DNA of 64,000 nt from Trogon surrucura (GCA_020746105.1 CM036629.1:6168501-6232500), one strand, 5' to 3'; counted from the first letter of the stretch, positions 49,421 through 63,667 are shown. A program made the numbers and translations. The notes: generated by a model not told the origin, from the letters alone.

Positions 49421-49910
49421 TATTAAAAACATATCTATCATGGTTAATGACTTGATTTTTTTCCTTTAATACAGTACAATGACAGGTGTAAAGAGAAGAT
49501 GAGCATCAGATGCTTGAGCAATATGCTCACTGTTTCAAGACGCCTTGAACATCAGCATTCCTTCATGGTGCCAGAGGAAAAAAAAACAAAAAAACCAAAA
49601 ACGCTACACAGATTACACGCTTGTGTTAGATAGAAAATAGTACCATTTGCAGTTTCAGTTAAAAGCATGTTGAAGTGCATATGGAAAATACCATTAGGAG
49701 GAACTCCAGAGCGCCTGAGTAAAATGGGTCATTAGGCTTTCGTTTGTTGGAGAGTGTCTCCCATCTGACAGTGCAGAATGGTAGCATTTTTAGCAGCTTA
49801 TGTTCCCAGTTACATTAAACAGACAAACAGATTGACTATTTTGCATTTCTCATTTGACAACAGCTTGTCTTCATTTGCAGCACACTGGTGGCTGAGCTGA
49901 AAGCATGGCG
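49421..49910. promoter_or_regulatory. Candidate conserved non-coding element
   Basis: Motif-dense sequence interrupted by an A/C-rich simple patch at 49578-49601. Notable motifs are ATCATGGTTAATGACTTG, GACAGGTGTAAAGAG, AAATACCATTAGGAGG, GGGTCATTAGGC and ATTTGCATT-like steps near 49842. All frames are closed. The simple patch suggests two blocks rather than one. Confidence 0.33.
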
Positions 49911-52900
49911 GATGAGTGTATCCAAGGTCCTGGTTTTGAATAACAGCAGATGCCAACGTTTAACTTCAAAATCAATCAATTCTTTTTCCTGCGTGCGGAT
50001 AAAAGGTCTAGTGAAGTGCCTGAAGGGGGTTTTCTGCTGTTTACAGCTGAAAATATATTAAAAAAAAAATTCATTATAAAACTTTCTGCCAGAGATGCGG
50101 ACGCTGGTGATTTCATGAAAGTAGGTATGTGAGAAAGTGTTTCTAATTGAGGGGTACGGAAAACATTATGCGAGGCCCAGCAGAGCTTCATCTTTTAGAT
50201 TCCTAACTGGAAAGTGCTTGGCTGCCATCAGATCTTGGGCCAGATGAAACCGAGCAGACTCTGGGTGATCAACCCCTTTCCTGCCTATGCTTCTCTGTGC
50301 CACCAATGCAGGAACTCGTGATCTGCAGCCACGGGAGGTTACAAATAAACTTGTTCAGATTCCTGGAGTATTTGGCCTGAACCCACTGTGGCCCATAAAC
50401 TCAGGGCGGGGGGTTGCGTGGGTGTAGGAGACTATGGTAAAATATACATGGGGTCAAAAATGTTGAAAAGCCTGAAGGAGCCTTGGAGCGTCAGCTCCTC
50501 TGGGCAGCTGTAATTCTGCCCCCATGCCTGCTCAGTGTTGTTATCTTGGGTGGTGCCAAGAAATTTAGTGTCTGATTATCTTCCAGCCATGTACAAAGGA
50601 AAAACAAAAACAGAGGTTGACATTTACAAAGTGTCAATGCCTGGGCTCCTGGTAGAAATGCAATGGTTGTCTGTGTTTTCTTCTGAAACTGAGGGCTCGG
50701 GGTGATTGCCTGGGGATGATTGCCTCCCTTTTCATGCACTACCCCTGGCAACAGGACTCCCTGATGAAACTGTAGGATGCTCTCGGGTGGGAGCAACGTC
50801 CATCCCTTATCGGCAAGATTTAGCGCTGTCCAGATAGTATGAAAGATTCACGAGGTAGTAAAATGTGAGCCGTATAAAGCTAATCCCAGTGTCTGGAGCA
50901 TTTGGCAGGAGAGATGTAGGTCCGATTACAATGTGAATTGTAAATCTTTCTTCTTTTAAGTCAAATTTTCCTCCAATAAGGGATGCACTATTTTCAGCTC
51001 TATAGCAGAAAAGACAACCAAATCCAGCACAGGGTACTGGATGAGTTCTCTCCTTGTTGTGGGAAAGCAAGGAAGCAGCTTCTCTTGCTACTTTTCTGAC
51101 AAGTTTTGAAGGCGCTACTCTAGGTCCCTGTCCTGAGGTGATGATTGGGGATATGAAGCCTGAACTGAAGAGGTCCGGCCCAACCATCTAAAAAGGCAAA
51201 GCAGTCTTCAGCTTTTCTTAAGCGTCTGGCTGCACAGCACAGCATCGCTGTGTATGAGCCTGGGGTCTTGACTCCAGCTTCTGATTTCAGGGAGTAAAAG
51301 CTAGACATGACAATGTGCAGCACAGAGCCTTTTCATCCCTTTTTTTGATTTAGCCAGAGGTCAATGGTTTTCTGCAGCCTGAGGGTGACAGGAAGAGTCT
51401 CCAGGGACTGATAGTACAGGGACAGGCAAAGCACACCCCTGACACCCGCCGATGCTCCTGCTGAAGTGGTCTCCTCCTCCCACGAGCAGCTCAAAGGTTT
51501 TTGGCAGCTGCAAATAGCCACCAGTTAAGAAGCAACCCAAAAGGTGTGGGGAGGAAACTTTTACCACAGAAATATTTATTTTCTTCTCTCACCCATCCTC
51601 CCTGAAGATTTCCTTCTTTAGCAGCTCTGATCACATACACAGAGCAAATACTGTTCAAGACCCTGAAATAACACCTGCAGCCAGAAATCCCTCATTAGAA
51701 TAAATGGTAGGTTTTCATGCAGGTTTTTCTAGCCACAGTGGAGAAACAATTTCTTGATTTTCTTTTTTGTAAAGATGCTGATGTAGAGCATTCTAAAATC
51801 CTTTGGATAATATTTATTTTGATGTCAGGTCAGTTATGTTAGACTCATATTGGAAGAACTGCCTTGGCAGTGCAGGAAATGAAACAAGAAAAGCTAATTT
51901 TAAATCTGGAATAGTTTTAGGAGAGCCCATCTGGGAAAAGAACTGTTGTCACCTAAGACATACAGAAAAATCCTTCTGCAGAGTAGCTAACATTTGCCAT
52001 ACAGGCACATCTGGCACCCACGATGAGTCAAAAAGTTAATTCTACCTTGTAATTTTCTAAAGCTGCTTCCCTTTTTGCAGTTTAGTTCATCACATTTACT
52101 CATGAACCAAGGCTCATTGGATTGATCTCACCTGATGCTACCATGCTGCATCCACATGGACTTTTTCTGAGATATCTGTGATGCTCACACAGGCTGCTAT
52201 ATGCACCCCAGATCAACTGGCTTAGGTCAAGGCTTCCTTTGGGTTCCTCACCCTCGCCTGGTCTGAGCAGTGATGCCAAGGGCTCTGCCAATAATATAAC
52301 TAGCACTGATTTGCTGGGGCTTTCATGGGGCAAAGTAAATGCTATGGATGCTTGGTGGCCCATAGCAGGCAGTGAGGGCTGACAGTCACTAACTAGCCCA
52401 AAAGGCTTGGGAGTCACTGCAATGAGGGATTTCCCAGATGTCTGATTTCTCTAAGCTGTTGACTTCTACACAGCCAGAACAAGGCTCAGCACCAAAAAGG
52501 TCTGTTATCCTTTTCCTGCAGCAGAGTTTTGCTTAATATACTCTATTATATGCTCCCTGATAACCGAGTCTCCCTGTCCATTCTGCCTAGCAATCCTCCA
52601 GCGCACAGCCAGCACGTGGCTGTGTAATGGGCTGGAGAATCATTCCCGCTCGACTTCTGTGCACAGAGAGGCACGCACAGGGTTTAGTCTTGCACTCTGG
52701 AAAGCAAGGCTTTCTCTGCCGATATCCGCTGGAATATGTTTTGTTCTATCTACTTCAAATATCTTGAGATTCCTGCAGAATCGTCTCTTGTTGTGACTGC
52801 ATTTAATCCTCCACATTTCTGTCTGTTCATAGTTTGATGCTGGTGTCTGCAGTCTATCGTTATTAAGCGTACGTAGTGATTAGAAGGAAAGAACAAGAGA

Positions 52901-54880
52901 TTAGAGGAAGCCAAGAGCTCTCTGAGGCACCCATAAAGAAAACAAAAAAAAAAGGGAAAACACTTTCAAGGCCAGTGGAGTACAAGAGGTCTCAGCATGT
53001 GGTGAAAGACATAAGCAAGTAAAAAAATTTGACAAAGGCCATTGCTTGGCCTGTTTGTATGATTGTTTCACAGCAGAAAGAGCATAATATTGATTCCAAA
53101 AATACTGTCTATCCTTTTACCTAGAGCTATGTATTTTGATAGTCAAAAGCATATAGCTTTTTTGACAAAAGCATTAAGGAATAGCTATGGAAAGTACCAC
53201 AGCTTAAATGACCATGTTTTCTTTCTTCTCACTCTTTAAAAAAAATGTTGCCGTTGCTAGGACATGCATTTAGAGCTCTTTGTTGTCTTAATGGAGACTG
53301 AAACATGTGTAGAGTTTGGCGTTTGCTTTTTTTATTCATCAGCTGAATAAAAAAGCCAAGCAGACAAAGCATTTGTAGTGCAAGAGTGGAGTGCAAATCC
53401 CTCCCTGTAAGCTGAACAAAAAAGCTCATTAAGAGGAGGTGGGATTTCCTGGTCACAGCTTTTAAATAAAGGGCAAAGGTCTCCTGTTAAGTACCATACA
53501 GTCTAAACAAGGCTGCGTAAAATTATGGAGGGGGGGAAGTCAAATATTTGTTCGTAATTCTCAAGTTAGTTTATCCAGAGTGGCAACCAGGGAAGTGTTG
53601 GGAATGATTAAATGGCTGCATTGAGGCTACAAATTGCTGCTACTTGCTTTTGTAGCTGGACTTGTTGCAGTTGAGTGATGTCGCCCATCAGTGCATTGTG
53701 TGCACAGTAAAACAGTCGAGCAGTGACAGATAGACTGAATCTCGGAGCTACTCCATCACCGCTGAAGGATCCTGCTCACTGGGAATTGAGAATGAGCACA
53801 AGCCATGCACGCTGCTCAGAAACAGCTGCTTTCACTCCAGCCCAGCTCCTCAGCTGGCCGGGGCATGCAGCAACTAGTAAATAAGTTTTATCTCTGATCT
53901 CACCAGGGAGGAGAGCCAAACAAAACACAAGAAAATAAACAATTTGGCAAAATGCTCTACTGATAGGTCTGGATGCTCAGATTGTAAACTTCCCAGCCAG
54001 CAGCACATGATGTCAAATGAGTAGATGACTCTCAAGAAGAGGTAGCAATGCTGGGCCCAGCTGGAAACGTGCACGAGCTGCCTTGACAAATAGACGCAGG
54101 GGCAGCAGCTCAGTCTGCAGGAGCAGAGCAGACCCTGTGCTGTCAGCATGGGTTTGCACGCTGGTTTACAGGTACTTCATCTCATATGCAAATGCTCCCA
54201 CAAAAAAAAAGGCAAGAAAAGGCCAAGGTCAAGGGCCTAAGGAAACATGAGCACCCTTTGGGAAAAAAAATAAGGTGGGTGCTGGCCAAAGCACTTGGTC
54301 CAGTTTGATTGTTTCCCTGCTGTGCTTAGCTCGCCCCGGAGCACAGCCTCCTCAGCGCAAAGTCGCTGTTAACACGGGCAGGGCTTGCTCACTGGGACGG
54401 CTTGGATGCTACATGGCATCCCTCACCCAGCCACACAGGAATAGGCAAAAAGCCTTTTAATACTGTCTCTGCACAAATTTGTTCCACTGTGTTTTGCGAC
54501 CTCGTTCTGCCTGTCCCCAGAAGGGCAGGTAGGTCCCTCCGCTGTCGCTGTGCTGAAGGAGAGGGCGGGAGGCAGGGGGAGAAACATCCCCAGTGACTTC
54601 TCCCCACCCATCGCCTTTTGCCCATTTCCTTCTGCGGTTTCGCACCTTTGTTCGCTGGCGGGCTGTTTGCTCACGCGCTGGGTTGCTGTTTTGGTTGCTT
54701 TGTTGATCGGAAAAGACGACAGACAAACGTAGCCATGTAGATATGAAGATTTAGAAGAGTCAGTTCTGGGAACAGGTTTGTATTTTGGGCTGGAAAACAA
54801 ATGGAAATATAGTTTATACAGATTGTTCTTGCTGATTGTAGAATCAGCAAATTTTGTGTATGAGTTCATCATGAAATTGA
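49911..54880. other. Gene-free sequence
   Basis: No exon or RNA gene can be supported. Minus-strand frames of 126 codons (50.8-51.2 kb) and 149 codons (54.4-54.9 kb) have no recognisable domains and overlap other frames. Small CpG pockets lie near 54.33-54.42 and 54.53-54.69 kb. Short A runs occur near 52948 and 54202. A six-G run is at 53530-53536. Confidence 0.55.
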
Positions 54881-55180
54881 AATGGCCAAGGCTTAGTACA
54901 CATTGTTAGTTCTAATTGAAGGCATTAATTAGCGTTAAAGCCAAATTCTGCCAATTGTATGCTAAACAGAAATCACGAAGAAGGAGGTAAGCAGTGTGGA
55001 TATCATCTGGCAATTTTTCTGAAATACAGATTCGCATTTAGAGTCCAGTCCTTTGCAAAAACTCATTAATGGACAATTCATTATGCTTCATAATTTGCAC
55101 CTACACTTACTTATGTGCAGAACAGTAGCAACTGCATTAAACATTGGTACAAAATCAAAATAAGATGAAAGCACACCAAA
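54881..55180. promoter_or_regulatory. Strong candidate conserved non-coding element
   Basis: Repeat-free AT-rich block with dense ATTA/TAAT cores: TTCTAATTGAAGG, GCATTAATTAGCGTTAAAG, CTGCCAATTGTATGC, ACTCATTAATGGACAATTC and TTCATAATTTGCAC. The CATTAATG core is shared with the palindrome at 47.75 kb. Frames are closed. This looks like a vertebrate developmental enhancer. Confidence 0.38.
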
Positions 55181-58100
55181 GAGAACAGTTGTGCCAAACA
55201 GAACTTGAACGTAGATCTCTGTATCCCGTGGAAGTCTTAGAAGAACTTCAGCATGAAGTTATGAACTCTCCCTTGTAATTGTTTCATTTTGAGGATGAAC
55301 TTTGGTGCTTCTATTTTTGTACATGTTCTGGTTTTAGTCATAAGCAAAGATGGTTGATGACAGGCAGGTACGTGCACTAACATCCTTGTGCTCTGAGCAT
55401 AACTGCTTTTAATAGGAGCAGCCTAGTATCAGGACACAAGTATTGAACAAACGAGAAACTGTCTAGAATTAAGAGCTTTTTCAACTTAAAAAAGTGGTAT
55501 GGCTTTTAAGCAAACCTGCCTTTTTTTTTTATGGCTTCACGTGGAAAAAAAAGGCAGAAACCTGAATGTCAAAGAGAAACTTAGAAGGTGAAGAACTCAT
55601 GTGAACTGAAACCAGAAACAGCTCACACAAACCTGCTGAGAAACAAAACTGCCTTTGCTTAGCCATATCCCAACACATTATAATTTTTTTAGTTATTTAT
55701 TTATATCTCAGGAGCTTCAGGAAGCCCAAATGCTTACAGTTTGTTGGGTGCATGGAAATCAGATTATGAAGGAGAGGGAAAGGGGGAGAAGAATACCAGG
55801 GAGAGATAGAGAGGTTGCAATGCAGCAGGCAAAATGGAACAAATCATGTATTTTGCTGTTGTAAACAGGAGATGTCTGAGAGTGGCTGCATGACCCAAGG
55901 GCATACAGGATGTCTGTTAGGGTTGGAAACCAACCATGGGTCTCCTGTGTTACCCTGCTGAAAGTGGCTTTTGAGGTCCTAAAGGGAAAAGGTGCAGTTG
56001 TTAGAGCAGCAGACAACATAGAAACAAGTGCTGGTACAACTGGCTTATCAGGGAAATGATATCGTATTTATGTGAACTAGCAAGAGAACATGGATTTTTA
56101 GAGGAGAAATGCACTGGTGAAAAACTTCCAGTCCTGAGCAGCTAAACGAATTGCACTGAAGGTGCAGCACAAGCCTCCTGGCAGTGGGGTGGATGAGTAC
56201 TCAGTAGCAGCAGCATGGAGACTGGAGGTGCACAGCTGGATGACAAGAACTTTACGTCCTCCAAACCTTGAACTGAAGCTGAAGAGTTCGTCTTCTGTGT
56301 CCTCTTTCTTGAAATAGGAAAGTACAAATGTCTGACCTTTATTTATCATGATCAGCTTATGGGCATTGGAAAAAACACTCCAATAATCCCCATCTTTGGA
56401 TCTAATGTGAAGTGCCATGACTGCACTAGCACGATCCATTTCAGGTGATCTTCAGCTTCCTAAAGTGTTAGGTGGATGAGCTGAAGGGATAGGAGCCAAA
56501 TATCTCTAGCTTGCCATCTTCTACCATCATCTGAGGAATCAAAGTGCACCAATTTGGGGGCTATTGCCTGAGTCTCTCCAGGTGCAACAGGAAGCAGGGT
56601 TTTTCATTTCTGATGCGTGGCACAGCAAGAGACGCACGTTTCAACACCTTGCAAGGTTGTGAGCTGACATAGCTCAGGGGAAACCTAACCATGTTGTGCC
56701 AGTGATTCTTCTTAACAAATATGAATAATTCTGAAAACTAATTCACTGAATAAAGAAATGCAAGAAGATAGGCTAGATAATTTTTGGACATGAGAGAGAG
56801 TTCCTGATGGCTCCCTCAGGTAATAATGAAGGAACTGAAGTGATCAAAGGCTGTGCTGTCTTCTAGAGCCACAGCCAGTTACATCAACCTGCTGGAAAAA
56901 CACAAAGTAGATAATCAGAGATTCTTGAAGAAAAAAAAATTTTACAGCATTCAGCTACTGACTTATTTGTAAGAAAAGCAGATTAGAAATTGGAAGAGTG
57001 CAAAGGTTTTGAAAATATTTTCATTATCTATTAATTAAACTTTATTTCACTAATGCCTGACATCTTGATTATGTGATCATACTCCTGTTTTCACAAGAAT
57101 GCTGCTTCTTTCAGTACAGAATCATCTCTCCCACCGAAGTACAGTCGCTTCTGTCCCATTTTGCCTCGTAGCAGTTTAGGATTGGAAGTAAAAAAAAAAA
57201 TAATACAGCATATTAGTGAAACTGCAGTCGCACGGGCTTTTAGCGCTCAATTAACCACCATCACAGATTTCTCAGCATAGAAGGAAGGAAATAAATACCT
57301 TGAACTTCGTCGCCTCGAAGGGACAAGGGGAAAGAAATGGTTATTCTAGGTTTCATTCTCATTTTTTCCTAAAAGTCTTCTCCAGTAAGCTCAAATTGTG
57401 CTGCTGATGAAGTGCTTTTCTGTGCTGCAGGTATTAAAGGTACTGGCTAATTTAGCTATCATGATAAATACCTGCTAGGAGCCTATTTTCTTGAAACAGC
57501 AAAGAAAAAAGGAAACATTTTTTGAAAATGGATAAAAATAACTGTATTTTTCTTTGTATGGAAAATATTTTGAGGGAAAATAACCTCAGATAATGTGGGA
57601 CAACATGGGCTAACGTACTATTTACGGAAAGGACATGAGTTTCAACTTCTAAGATACGGACAAGGGAGGAGAGTGACAATACTATGTCCTTGTAAACCTG
57701 TCCAGTTGCTGGCACTTGGCTGCAGTAATTAGTGAAGCTGTTGTAAAAGACAGTGTGATCTTACTGAGGAAACTATATTAAGATACACCAAGCTGCTGGA
57801 GATGTCCCAGGCTACCTAAGGCCCAGACAGGTAGTCAGGGATTTGCCAGACATCAGCGACCATTTCGTCCAGCAGAAACTCCTTCTTCTAAGGGGCAGCA
57901 GGAGGAGTGACATGCCCGTTGCCCAGCCGTCCCACCTGAGGAGGGACTCGGTGTGGTTATATAGCAGAGAACAGCAGGGCTGAGCAAGCTTCTGTTAATT
58001 GGCTGCGACAAGGCCAAGAGCCCAGGCCTTTGTGTGATCTCCCATTTCAAGGGCTTGCATTTACCTCTGAAGGTTTATTACACAGAATTTTGGCACAGCT

Positions 58101-61100
58101 CTGCCTGAAGACCTCCCTCTTAGAGTTGGGAACAACAAGTACAGGAAACCTAAGCAGGTGCAAACACACACAGGAGAGAAATCATTTGGGAAAGTAATTT
58201 TAGCTACTCATTGTCCCTCTCCTACACGTGTGAAGTCAACACACATTGGGTGGGATACTCCCTGGGGCAAAGAGGAGAGCATGCCTTACTTCCTCATGCA
58301 AGTTTTATCCCAGACTGCCATGTGCGTAGAAAAGAAGCCTAGGTTTGGCCTCTTTTCCCCTAGGTAGCAGTGTCACCGGCCCTGGGGCTGCCAAGTCTCC
58401 GTACACCGGCCACTCAGAGACACCAAGCCCCTTGCCCAGCTTCTCTCCAGCAGCACTTGCCCAGCAACGCCAGACAGCTGGGCACAAGCTTTGCATCACC
58501 TCCCTCCCCAGCTCCCTCTTTCACCACACCAGAACTATATATAGAGCTGTACGAAAATTATTATAAATCGCCACTCTGAAAATGGATATGTATAAAAAGT
58601 TAACTCTTCAGCTGAGCCGCTGAATCACAAGTTTTTGCCTCGAGCACATTTTTACAGCCCTGCAAAAACAGAGGCATTAATGGAAAGTCTGACACAGCGT
58701 TAACTCCCGCTGTGCTGGGAGTGGTTGCTGAGTTTAAAATGGTCACAGAGTGTTTCCTTCATCTTCTATGCAAAGCCTCGTGTCTGAAAAACCGCACATG
58801 GCATTCGCATTGCAGGCTACTCCACTACTTCTTCCTTGACAAATTACTGTTTTAACTAACAGCACTCCAGTGCCAGGCCCCATGCTTTTAGCAGCACAGC
58901 TACCCACAAGCCCTTTTTGTGGCTCCCTTGTCTGGCTCAATTTAAACCCAACGTGACTGGCTTAGAGAGGCATTTTGCAATTGCCTACCACAAAGTGATA
59001 AGGGTCTGCTGCAGCAGATGACTTGTATCCTTCCCCAAACAAGCCTTTCACATTTAGGAAGGTCGGCCATGTCATTTCTCTAATTTTCTAACCACAGAAA
59101 TGTATATTTAGAAAAGAGCAAGGAAACTTCCTTTACCCTAAGCAATATTGCATAATGATGGAGGTGGAGGAGGATTAGCGCAAAGGTTTTTCTCTGAACA
59201 GAATTCTGAGAGATTGGGAGCTGGAAAGCCTGAATAATGACTTATTTCAAATATGCAAAGCCAGGGCTTTCTGTGTGTTTCAGATTCCTTCCTGTTTCAC
59301 GCTGGTTTTGGGTATGATAGGTGCAAGTTCTGCTGTTGTAGCCCATGACTTAGACAGCCTACATGTTTTCTGCAGTGCTGCTCTCCTGCACAATCATGGC
59401 CCATCTAGAATCCTCCTGCCAGGAGACTCAGCATTTGCCATCACAGCCTCCTTTGAGCCTGAGCCCCTCTCAGGCTTGTCCAACCACTCCTTCCCTCGCT
59501 ATCCTCCCTATCGCCTACCCTTCGCTAGGTTTTAAAGAGATTTAGGCGTTGCTGTTATTACAGTTACACTATTACGCTCAGGAGTTTGAAGTGTTTAGAC
59601 ACATGCCAAGAATAATAAACAAACAGTTCTCAATGCCCTCAGGCTGAAGCCACTGCTTGGCAATGAGTCTCCAGACCCCATGTGATAGGTGAGGGAGAAG
59701 CTGAAGAGGGGCTCCCTGAGATCCTAGGCAGAAGGTGATACTTGAGCAGGGACAGCAGGTGACAGGCAACGTGAGGGTGTTTTTTTGCTTGGGGATTGCA
59801 GCCATCGCTCTTCTCCCACAGGCTTATGGCTGTGAGATATAAGAGCCATGTGGCCACCTTTGGAGCATGTGAAGTTGGTGTGAGGTCACCTGGGCTCTGC
59901 TGGGGACAGGTGTTGCCCCAGGAGGGACTGCAGTTCCCCAGGGAATCTGGGGAGCGCACTGCCACTCTTATTTCAAATACAGAAGCTCTCCTAGCCCTGT
60001 TCAGCACAGTAAGACAGGTAATTCTGGGCACTTTCCAGTGTTTTCTGGCAACTCCTTCCTCAGGGACCATGGTCTCTTCATGAAGTACTCATGAAGCCTG
60101 TGTGGAGGCAATATTGGGTGGCAGCTACCTAGCAGTTAGATGTTGAACTATATAATTAGGCTCAGCAATCTGTTCCTCTGAACCTGTGATGCTTTGGGAC
60201 ACATGGCTGAAGCACCCTGATATCTGTGATTTCAGCAAGTACACAGGGCCAATGAAGTTCATCTATATCTCTCCTGACGGTGGTTTTCAAACGTGACTCT
60301 GCAAAGTCCACCTCTAGCAAAAGGAAAGCTTTTACTATGACCGTCATCCAAATCTGAGAAACTTTTGTTAGGTGAGAAGCTGTGGCAAAAAACCAGCCAC
60401 AAATAAGCATACGTGGTTGTACTGAACACATGATGGCTGGGGATTTAGAAGAAATCTATCGTGATTAGGCCTGGTTGGGAATTGAACCATCTTTCTGTCA
60501 AGAAAATTAAAATGGTTTGGAAGTTATCTATTTTGCCTGGCCTGGCTCGGGGTATGAAGCAATTGTTGGAGCAAAGCAGACACGGATAGTTCTGTTCACT
60601 AAGCTTTTAGGAAAGGATGTTACCACTGCCTTGCACAATAGTCACAAAAAAAGTTAGTTTGAGAATGACTAATTGTGGCAGTGGGACTGTGATACGTGAG
60701 AGCAGAGCCCTGGATTGAGAACTTTGTTCCCGGTGTTTGTGATGGAAGTTTGCATTTAAATGGTAATACTGGCATCTCATTTTCAAATGAGATTTTGGAA
60801 AAATACTGTGAAACTTTTCTATTTGGAAGCCTAACTTACTCACAGTAACTCGCAGCGGTTTGTCCCTATGCACAGCCTAATGGATCAAAAGTTCAATTTC
60901 TGCATAGTCTATTACTTGCATACTCAATAAAATAGGATGCACGAATGGCTTAGCTTTTTTTTTCCTTTTTTCCCCACTAAATGCAATTTTTCCCCTCAAA
61001 GATTACTGAAAATTACTTTTGCAAGTCAGTACGAAGGCTTATCAGTCCAGTGGTGTTCAGATCCCATATTAACTGCCTCACATTACTGTGAACAAGAACT

Positions 61101-61479
61101 GCTGTAGAAACCAATGGACTAAGAATGTAAAGTACATACTGCTGATGTATGTCCCTGTAGTAACCCTTTCCCATCATAGCTACCTGATAGAATCTTCTTT
61201 CATAAACAATTCTATCTTATTTTAAAAAACATTATATTATAGAACTTAAACTTCCCTGATGCTTTGGTGCTATATCAGTCAGTGTTTGTGACTGATGAGC
61301 ACTGAGAGCAAACACTCCTCACCGAGGAATCATGTAAAAAGATTGCTTTCACAGCATGCTCAGGGCATATTAAAAAAATTATGTTTCAGCACAAAAGAAA
61401 CAGAATTTAGCCTATGCATGTCAGGCTGCTTTAAATATTTTATTTTGCCTGTCTTCAGAATCAGTGAATCCCAGAAGAA
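55181..61479. other. Gene-free sequence
   Basis: No gene was recognised. The 143-codon minus-strand frame at 59.6-60.1 kb is opposed by a 95-codon plus frame and has no domain signal. Short homopolymers (T10 near 55522, A8 near 56931, A10 near 57190, T9 near 60956) occur. Nothing else structured was noticed. Confidence 0.55.
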
Positions 61480-61548
61480 GCCATCCCTGGGGGCCCAGCC
61501 CTTCAAGGATACAACAGTCTTCAATCCTATTGATTTTAGTGGACCTTG
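61480..61548. mobile_element. Possible trace of ancient palindromic repeat
   Basis: CTTCAATCCTATTGATTTTA followed by GTGGACCTTG resembles the TCAATTCCTATTGATTTCAA / TGGGA core of the old palindromic family. The edges are not defined. Confidence 0.3.
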
Positions 61549-63660
61549 AAGGCACTTAATACTTCATAGGCTCAGTGCTATGCTGTAGGAGGGTTACCCT
61601 GTGCATGCTCACCTATTACAGCTGCCAAGAGTTCTAATACCCTTGTGTATCTGACAAAGAGAAGTTAGGAAGGTTCAAAATAAAAATGAGGAAAAGGTTT
61701 TTAATAGTCTTCCATGGGCTAAGTTACCCATGAGTGATGGGCTCTCCCATCCTATACAGACTGTACAAGGACTCTACCTTTGTTTCCAGAAAAGTGCTAC
61801 TTTTCATGAAGACATCATGGGTTTCATGTAGGAACTGCCAAGCTGAAGTCTCCTGTCTGCAGTACTGGGATGGATATGGAGATGAGATGGTTACTGCAAG
61901 AGCCTTTTGCCCATAAGAAATCTGCACCCATTTCATATACAGTAGAGTATCTGAACTCAAAAAACCCAAACCCAAACATGTCAAAAGAACCTCAACATTG
62001 AAACCCGAAGGCCTTAAATGCCTCAGTTTTGTTTTCATACAGGACTATAAGTTGTCTTTCTTGCGTGCATTAACCTGTGTTTGCATCATCACCAGTCACG
62101 GGTTCATTATTTCATGCGGGAAATACATAGTCACTCAATATTTCTTTTCATCCTTATCACTCAACAAGTAGCCACAGACCTTATATAGAAAGGCTTCAGA
62201 TGATGCAGTACTTTCTGCACAATATGCTTCCTCCTTAGCATTGCTGTCCTGCCTTCTCTCCATCACGCACTGGCTTCACAGATGCTAACGAAGACAATTC
62301 ACATTCTTGTGAATGGCGAAAACAATAGCTCTGCTGTAGAGATGAGGAAATGAGACACATAGCAATGAAGGTCAAAAGTTTCCATTTACTTTTGGTGCCC
62401 AGTTTGAGACACCTAAGCATGGTTTCTCAGAGCTCAGTGTCACCTTCTGCAGGTGGCAAAGGGCAGTGTGTCTCTGCTGGGCTCCTGTCTCCTTGTCCCC
62501 AGGGTCAGGGGGCTCGGCTTGGCTACTTCCACCCTCCATAAGGGCAATGCCTCATGAGAATGACCACACACTTCAGGAGCACAGCTACTGAATGCCCCAG
62601 CACCACTGCAATAGCCCTATTCTGTTGATCTGGTGTGGCTGTGACTGATGCGGTCTGCTGTCATGGCAGGTTCACCTGAGTTACAGGCACTCCAGCAGCT
62701 TTTACACGCAGGAACTACTTCTCTTTAGTGTGACCTGAGGAAGAGATAACCAAGCTTGCAAGGAGATGGATACATTTTTAAATAAAAACACTCTTTATTA
62801 TAATCCAATCCCTTCAGGTGCCCTGTCTTTTTTTTTTGTTTATTTGTAACGGTATTTCAGCTGGAGAAGAGCCTCTTGCTCTTGAACATTAATTGTCACT
62901 CAAAACCTTTTATGCTATTAATTTCTTATTATAGTTCCATGTTTAACATGCAATATTGTACATACATTTTCAGATTAGCTTGCCGAATGGAAAAAAAAAA
63001 GACTGTGCTTAAAAAGCTCCTTGACATGTTTCCCTAAAGGACTAACTGTGTAGCACATGGTTTCAGGGGAGTTACTCCAGTTCAATTCCCTTCCTAACAG
63101 GTACTGGAAATTTTTTAACCTTTCATAGAATATATGTATATAAACCCCTGTCTTTTCCCCACACTTGCACTCGTACTGACCATTTGCTTAGTTAAAAAAA
63201 AAAGCCATTGGAGAACACTACCAGGTTGAAAGGGGTGGTTTACATCCGTTTTCCCCAAAGATAAATGATTACGTAGAGACTAGAGAAGGGCTAGACTGTG
63301 TCCTCTCTTTAAACCATAAAGAGTCAACCTTTGTGTGTCAGTTCCTAATCAGTGACCTATAAGTTGGTGGTCTCAGCCAGCTGCTTGCAGCTTGCCATTT
63401 GCAGTGAGGGTATGGGTATTTTGCAAGTGTGGGCAAATTACAGATTACTGATGCATCATCATGAAGGACACACTCACCAATAAGCAGAAGGTAGGCCAAG
63501 TGTCAGACATCTATATATACCCAAGGATACTGCAGTAGCAACACTGGGAAGAGGGCTCAGTTCTCCAGGGAGCTCTCCTTTTGTGTGGCCCCTGCCTCCA
63601 AGCTCAGAGGAAAACCAAGAGGTTGGCAGATCTTCTGCTGGAGGTAGAGAATTATTAGGA
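61549..63660. other. Gene-free sequence
   Basis: Ordinary unique sequence with short homopolymers (T9 near 62830, A10 near 62991, A10 near 63195). Open frames are at most 104 codons with no domain signal. Confidence 0.6.
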
Positions 63661-63667
63661 GAGGAAA

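Noticed and set aside
54423..54872. 149-codon minus-strand open frame
   Set aside because: Overlaps other frames in a GC pocket; no domain, signal peptide or membrane pattern.
58530..58560. CTATATATAG TATA-like string
   Set aside because: Low-information AT-rich match with no CpG context or other promoter element.
59639..60070. 143-codon minus-strand open frame
   Set aside because: Faced by a 95-codon plus frame; no recognisable protein features.
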